A stretch of 64,000 bases of DNA from Owenia fusiformis (lineage: Eukaryota; Annelida; Polychaeta; Sabellida; Oweniidae), in NCBI GenBank assembly GCA_903813345.2, contig CAIIXF020000007.1:10915730-10979729 (forward strand), in the 5' to 3' direction. Shown here piece after piece: positions 58,093-64,000 of this stretch. Both the position numbers and the translations under genes were made by a program. The notes beneath the pieces are model-generated. The model saw only the letters and a list, made by a program, of their open reading frames with translations, did not search any database and had not been told where the DNA came from. Within the stretch, counting starts at the first letter, position 1; every line of letters begins with the position of its first letter.

Positions 58093-61000
58093 CCCGGGTT
58101 TTAATTACATTTTATGTATAGACTTTTTTGCCTCTATTCTCATTTTAAACCTGTTTCTGTTTGCTTATTTAACAATTGTGATAAATTATTCAGTTAGTGT
58201 CGAAACCAAAACAATTTTCGACATTATAGTCCCCTCCTCTTGCACTGACTAAATATTAAAATAAGCTAGTCTGATTGCGAATTTACAAATCCTGTAAAAG
58301 TAGCTTCAAACCGCCTTTTAATCAGAGAAAACAATAAGTTAATTCATCTGATTGCGAAAATACGAATCAATCTGATTATCTGATCTCCATGCTATTTGAT
58401 TCGTGCATTATCTACAAGTCAGTCGGGCAAGGGTGAAATTATTTCATTTGAAAACAGAAATAAATATCGGAACCCCTCTAGCATAACTATTCGGAAGAAA
58501 TTCATACAAAAAATAAGGTACACAACTGATGAAGGGTCGCACACAATGCACGCACCCCTCTCCTCCTCCTCCGTGTTTGCCCACACACGACCATATTTGA
58601 CAATTTTTTCTAAAAGCGTTTTCCCCGGGAATATAGGTGTAGCGGTTGCCAGAAGTCGCACAGCTTGGGAGTCAGGGTATCCTGATCCACGCCTCAACGC
58701 CCGACGGGTCTGATATTTAGAGGGGGCGCAAGAATTATTAGGGGGCGGGGTAAACGTGAAAGTTGCCAAAATATCCATAGGCGTAGCCAGGAGGAGGGGG
58801 GGGGTACGATGGGTGCGATAACAATAGGCTTTATATATGCTTTAATGTTTTATTTATCATGATGCTTTTATGTAGGCTATTAATTACAGTTCTTTTTGCA
58901 ATATAAAACTGGTATGTTTATGCAAATTCCGATTGGACTAATATAAAGGGATATTGTTTCATTATGTGGACTTGAGAAAGTCCGACATACTCATTGCTTT
59001 CAACCCAAAACTTAAAATAGGAAGTTATCAAGATCCCAAGAACACGATCGCTACTTAAACAATACGTTTGTAAAATCCCGGCGATCGAAATGCAATCAAA
59101 CTTTCGCAATCAGGTGCCTAATTAGTCTTTTGATCTCTAGAGTTTTACGACTGAACGTTTCAATGAACTCGTGAGAAGCAAACGCAATCATCATATAAAC
59201 ATTTTTCTAGTAAATCTAAAATAGAGTAAAACCCAGGGAAAAAGATCGCGTGTTCATAGGAATTAGGCATATTTCAATTTTGAAATAACAAAAGTCAGTC
59301 TCGGAAGGATTTTCCAAGCATTCCCTGCTTCGATGCGTTTTTATTGCAAGGGCCGTTTAGCGCCGATATGAATTCATTATAGGGCATTAGGGTTGTGCTT
59401 TATTTGTTTTATTTATATAAATGTTATAAAATGTGTACGACAATTTAATGAATTATTTTTAGGGTTACAATGCATATTTGACTTTTCCCTCTAAACGTTT
59501 AAAATTCATCTTTTCTTAGTTTGCTTCAATAAAATTAACATTGGATCCCAGACAGTTATCAAATTCTGAGACATTTGATTAATACGATATTTGTACTTCC
59601 TTTGACCAGTGGTGCTGGTGTGACTGAGATTCGAATCTATTCTGTTTCATTTTTATGTAAATTGAGAGGAATAAAGTTTTATTTTCAGCGTTTTAACAAT
59701 CTTAACGTTTGGCGTGCAGACTTAATACACTATCAAAGGTCAGAATACCAGAAATAAGAACATGCCTTTTATTTGTTATTCAAGCTCGAGCAATATCCCC
59801 GTTATAAAACCAAAATAACTGCGGTTAGGTACCATATCTTGATTACGGTAAAGACAGGCCATCTCATTCTGGTATGCCAGAGCCACTCTTATCTGCCGAT
59901 TGTGCATCTTATTTCTAGGAATTATTTCTGCCTCTCATTCCTTAAACCGGCTTCGTTAAACAGTGCCAAAATATATAAGTCGGAGCCAAAAACAAGACTA
60001 TTTTTATATTTAAATCCCCTCACCTTGTCAATGTCTATGCCTGCATCTGGTTTTATACAGATATATACACATAGATTACTTACTGGCCATGGACAGGGGG
60101 GGGGGTCACAGAAACGAACATTCTGGGGTCATAAGGGATACTTGGGGAAGGGGGAGAGGTGGTGGTGAATAGTAAAGTCCGGGAGTGAAGTTATTATCAT
60201 TTAGACTATTGAGTTCATTAAATTATAATTCCATAGATATCATATTTAATCCTGTCGACACAATAATGGTATTAATTGGCATGATATGTAGTCAGAGACG
60301 GTTTAAAAAGTTGTTTAGTATAGATAGTATTAGGAAAAATCCTAACTCAAAGTTTTTGTTCTCTCGCAATCCAGAGCAAACCACTCGCCGGGCAAGCATT
60401 CTTAAAAAACATGAAGTTTTCACCATGTTGAGCAGTTTTGAAAATTGTCCAATTTGAACCATCGCCTTGTATATTTCTGTAACTGCCCCCCCCCTTGACA
60501 CTCGAGTGTAAAAATCCTTTCCACACTGTCAATGGTTTTACAAAATAGTTCATGTCAGGAAGGGGGAGGGGTGAGTGTGGAGAACAATCACTGACTGCGA
60601 TTTGTTTGATTGAACATTATACACTTATCATGGATTCGTAAAGAATAGTTTTAAAATAAACAGCTTGTTTTATGTTATGATTGGAGTGATGTTTGCATGG
60701 AAGAATGACACTGGTTTTGAAATATCTTAATTATCCCATTGAATGAAGCCATCCGTCCCTCTGTCCATTCTTAACTCATACTAGTGGACTGATTTGATTT
60801 AAAGGAGAAGTCTCGGTGTAGAACGTGTACACACTAATGGGAACGAATTTTACTCATTTCTATTTAGGATTCGTTCATATACTAGCGGGGCTTTAGAGCA
60901 TTTACAAACGCACGAATTGTATTGTTTTAAGGCAACTTTTATGACATATAATGTATTTAAAGCTGATTAATTTTAGATTATATTCGGTTCAATTTTACAA

Positions 61001-61906
61001 ATAATGAATAGTATTACAGTATATCGAAAAATATACAATGATTTACATTAAATTGCTCAGACTGCAAACAATGTACATGGTTGGCGAATTTGCATGCGCG
61101 TTCTTGATAATAAGAATTAAAGGTTGAACTTAAAAATCAAACATTTTCTTTTTTTAAACATAATAAATCTTTAAATCAAGAAAATAAAAATAAGATTGAT
61201 GATTGAGCTTTTCATAGTCAACTGCGACTGTGTCGACGCATGTTTATTTACTTAGCTAATTAGATATGTAAAATTGTTAATGGCCGCAACGGATAATACG
61301 TACATGTAAGCTGTTCGGATAAGACATTTCAATATGATTAATAACAAATCCCGGGCAGAATGTTATTCAACAGTAACTTATCTTATTAGTTATTATTCAA
61401 TTTGGATAATAAATCTATTATCTCGTCGTATTGATGTTTATTATATAGTGTTTCTCGTTGTGATACCAGCACTGTATATTGATTTGCAGTACAACATAGT
61501 AACCACATACTATATGAAGAAATATTTTTACTTTTACATGGTTAGATATTTTTGTGATAAGGATCTGTAGACATTTCTAGACAAAAGAACTAAAGCTCTG
61601 CTGCCCATACAGTGTATCTTCATACTTTATTTTGTACCAGAAAATAACATGGGCAGGTTTGGCATTTTTCAAAATATCTCCAGTTACAGTTACATTTACC
61701 TTTAACGATTTGCTATGAATCTTGATATTTAGTTGACAAAATAAAATTGAAATATAATACTATTTTTACATTGACAAAGATATTTTAATTATGAGATTAG
61801 AAATGCCGTGGCGGCCATATCTTCTTCACAATAGGGGAAATATTAAACAAAATCTCTTGAAAATGATGACAAGTTATGTAAATCATGGGATATTTCAACA
61901 TGAATA

Positions 61907-62062
61907 GCGTAGCCAGGGGGTGTGGTGAAAAAACATTACAAATATTTGAAATTTGAAATGTTTAGATATATAAATTTTTTAAAATGACCATGGGTGAACC
62001 CCTGTACCCCCCTTTTTGGGACTAGCTTGACCCCCCCCTTGATAATTGCTGGCTACACCCCT
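61907..62062. mobile_element. GGCGTAGCCAG-ended element, copy 2, with GAATA flanks
   Basis: Ends GCGTAGCCAGGGGGTG and inverted CTGGCTACACCCCT, flanked on both sides by GAATA (61902-61906 and 62063-62067), a likely 5-bp target duplication. 156 bp, no coding capacity. Confidence 0.65.
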
Positions 62063-63407
62063 GAATAGAGCATATAGTTCAAATGAAAATCATACTAGTA
62101 ATACTCATTGATTTATGAGTTAAATTTCGAGTCAGCAATTTAAATGATATCCGATCTGCAACAGATTACAAGCATTTTACAACTTATATTGAGGATGTAT
62201 AAAGGGCAATATAAAAACAGTAACCCAATGGCCAGTTTTTTTGGATTCCTGATTATAAGGTCATTAAAATGGGAGGGGGCTGTCTTCTGGAAGTAATAAA
62301 TATCATCAGACTCACCTCACATCCACAAATAATGCAATGTACATAAATATGACATAACTCAATGTTTAAAAGCTGAAGCAGATTTATTGCCATTAAACAC
62401 TATTATCACATTTCAAACATCAAATGGTTTACTGCATTCAAGCACAAAAATATATGATTGCACGTTTGTTTATTTATTTTGCTATGCATTGGTTTTGTCT
62501 ACAATCTACATCTTTTTATTACCAGTATAAATATACGGAGTCATTTTTTAAAGTTATTTCATTCAATTTTACATGAATTCATCATGAACTTACATATCCA
62601 AAAGTTTGAGTTTGGAAAATAAATATAAGATAAGATTATATGCATTTTATATATTTTTCAACCTAGAATGGTTATTTTTAGGTTCAGTAAGTAATGGATG
62701 ACCTGCATCTTATAATTTCAAGTTGGCAGTTGAGAAAAAAGCTAAAATTAATATCATAATTGGTAGCAAGGTAGGTGCTTATGCAGGTCAAAAGGTAAAA
62801 CCTCACAAAACCCTTACTAAGAGGTTTGTGGTTGAATTCTAGTCGGAAGAAGTGCCCTGCCTGCTTGGTATCAGAGTATACTGAACTATAAGCATTACAA
62901 TATATTCAGTTCTTTATTAGGTTTATTTTGGGGGAATAACTTTTGGAGAAGGTAGATTTGAATTAAGTTATGAATTTTTCAAGTGACATTTTTCCAGGTT
63001 TTTACAATTTTAGGAGATAGACTTACTTACGAGATAGAAAATGGATGCTGTGAGAATTATGCCATTATGAATATAATTCATACATGATATTAATAGTCCA
63101 TTCATAATTCATGTAATTTTCTGAAAATATCTACATATTTCATGATTTAATTGCCTAATTGTCAACTTGTTGTAATATATATTTTAAATAAGGTGTAAGC
63201 TTATGTTTCAATACTTTACTTGGTGATAACAATTCAACTGGGTATAATGTTCAGTTATCTAAATGCGGAGGCAATCAGTATACAAAATATACTTACTTGT
63301 TAAATTAACAATGCATTAATTTTTCAGGCCATAGCTAAAATGTTTTCAAGTGAAGTTCTCAAAGAACTGTAATCTGTTTTACACTGTCCATCAATAGTCT
63401 ACTAATG

Positions 63408-64000
63408 TCACTTAATCATATCTGCCTTGATTTTGCTCAACAAAGTGTCAGCAAGGCGAGGCTGATTTTCATTCTGGTCTTCAATCACCACTAACTCAAC
63501 CATTGACTTTTCTTCCTTTGTGAATGTATTGCAAATTATGTCTCGCAGAGTTTCGAAGAATACCTTCACTTGTTGGAAACGGTCATCAGCTGTGAAAGAA
63601 GGCAACCCTTTATTGTCTTCCATTTCTTTCAATGGTTGAATCACAGTAGCATATTCTACAAGACACTGGAATTTCTGAAAGTGTAATGAAAACTTCAGTT
63701 ATTCCATTTTGTCATTGCGATTATGCAACACATTGTCACAATATATTAACATGTATTAGCTTAATCTGATTCTAAATATTCAAGCAATATTGATAATCTG
63801 AATCATCTGACATTCTGCATAATGTAATAATGTAATGTTGTATTAATTTAAGTGATAACCCCTAGTCTACCTACAAGTTTCTGTGACCCCCCCCCCCCCT
63901 CTACTTGACTAAACACCTTCTCACTCAGAAGTGTGTGCTCCTTTTGTGCAAGGTCTTGTAGCAAGACTAGATAAACCATACCTTTCCACCATCTTCAATC
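63408..64000 (-). CDS. STING: TIR-STING protein 3, C-terminal part (runs off the window)
   Basis: The last exon (63674-63408, 267 nt, acceptor CTTTCAG) codes KFQCLVEYATVIQPLKEMED and on to KADMIK. It is about two-thirds identical to the last exon of paralogue 2 and has the same length. EYAT, the human E260-T263 match, is kept. The end of the preceding exon is visible at 64000-63982 (IEDGGK then donor GTATGG). The remaining exons, including any TIR domain, are outside the window; a TIR is expected from the array but not shown. It is transcribed in the same direction as genes 1 and 2. Confidence 0.88.

Larger units (their letters stand above)
54906..63407. other. 8.5-kb intergenic stretch between TIR-STING 2 and 3
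   Basis: No gene recognised on either strand. It holds several small elements listed separately, many poly-G/C runs (for example at 57641, 58795, 60097 and 60486) and two pairs of dispersed direct repeats at 55.9-58.1 kb. A minus-strand donor-like GATCG|GTAAGT at about 56180 follows a stretch that could be a leader exon, but nothing links it to a gene. Confidence 0.5.

Noticed and set aside
58396-58778. Overlapping open frames of 105 and 119 codons on opposite strands
   Set aside because: They overlap a GGCGTAGCCAG transposon end and poly-G tracts; no family resemblance.

Overview
This is an AT-rich, intron-rich animal genomic window. Its two recognisable gene families are a single talin gene with a full metazoan domain order and STING proteins carrying an N-terminal TIR domain in place of the membrane segments. 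TIR-STING fusions are known from bivalve molluscs and a few other invertebrates and not from vertebrates. A marine invertebrate, perhaps a bivalve or other lophotrochozoan, is therefore the best guess; the species cannot be fixed from sequence alone.

Layout. 1-430 is the 3' end of a non-LTR retrotransposon. 2171-42896 (+) holds 47 consecutive, phase-consistent coding exon positions of talin, one of them present as two alternative exons. They cover about 2,329 codons, from the end of FERM subdomain F0 to the middle of rod domain R13. The first exon(s), and the exons for about 145 C-terminal residues including the dimerisation helix, are not in the window. An unrelated two-exon gene for a secretory or membrane protein (18812-17371, -) is nested in a talin intron. 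Two talin exons run in frame past their donors into long open tails: a 261-codon proline-rich tail at the end of R3, and a 69-codon acidic tail in R11.

44723-64000 (-) carries three head-to-tail TIR-STING genes: one of 396 residues, one of 351 residues, and the last two exons (one cut) of a third. The STING residues that bind cyclic dinucleotides in other animals are present. The vertebrate transmembrane region and TBK1-recruiting tail are absent. Upstream of each of the two complete genes is a perfect 11-bp NF-kappaB palindrome next to a conserved C/EBP-like motif, which suggests inducible immune expression.

The rest is non-coding and rich in small non-autonomous DNA transposons: a hAT-like element with 8-bp target duplication, a Mutator-like foldback with 9-bp duplication, mariner-like foldbacks, a GGCGTAGCCAG-ended family and a GC-rich 649-bp element. 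There are also several minisatellites and a duplicated block at 55.9-58.1 kb. The talin gene encodes the integrin-actin linker. The TIR-STING array is an innate sensing module that shares only the neighbourhood, possibly sitting inside talin's last large intron.
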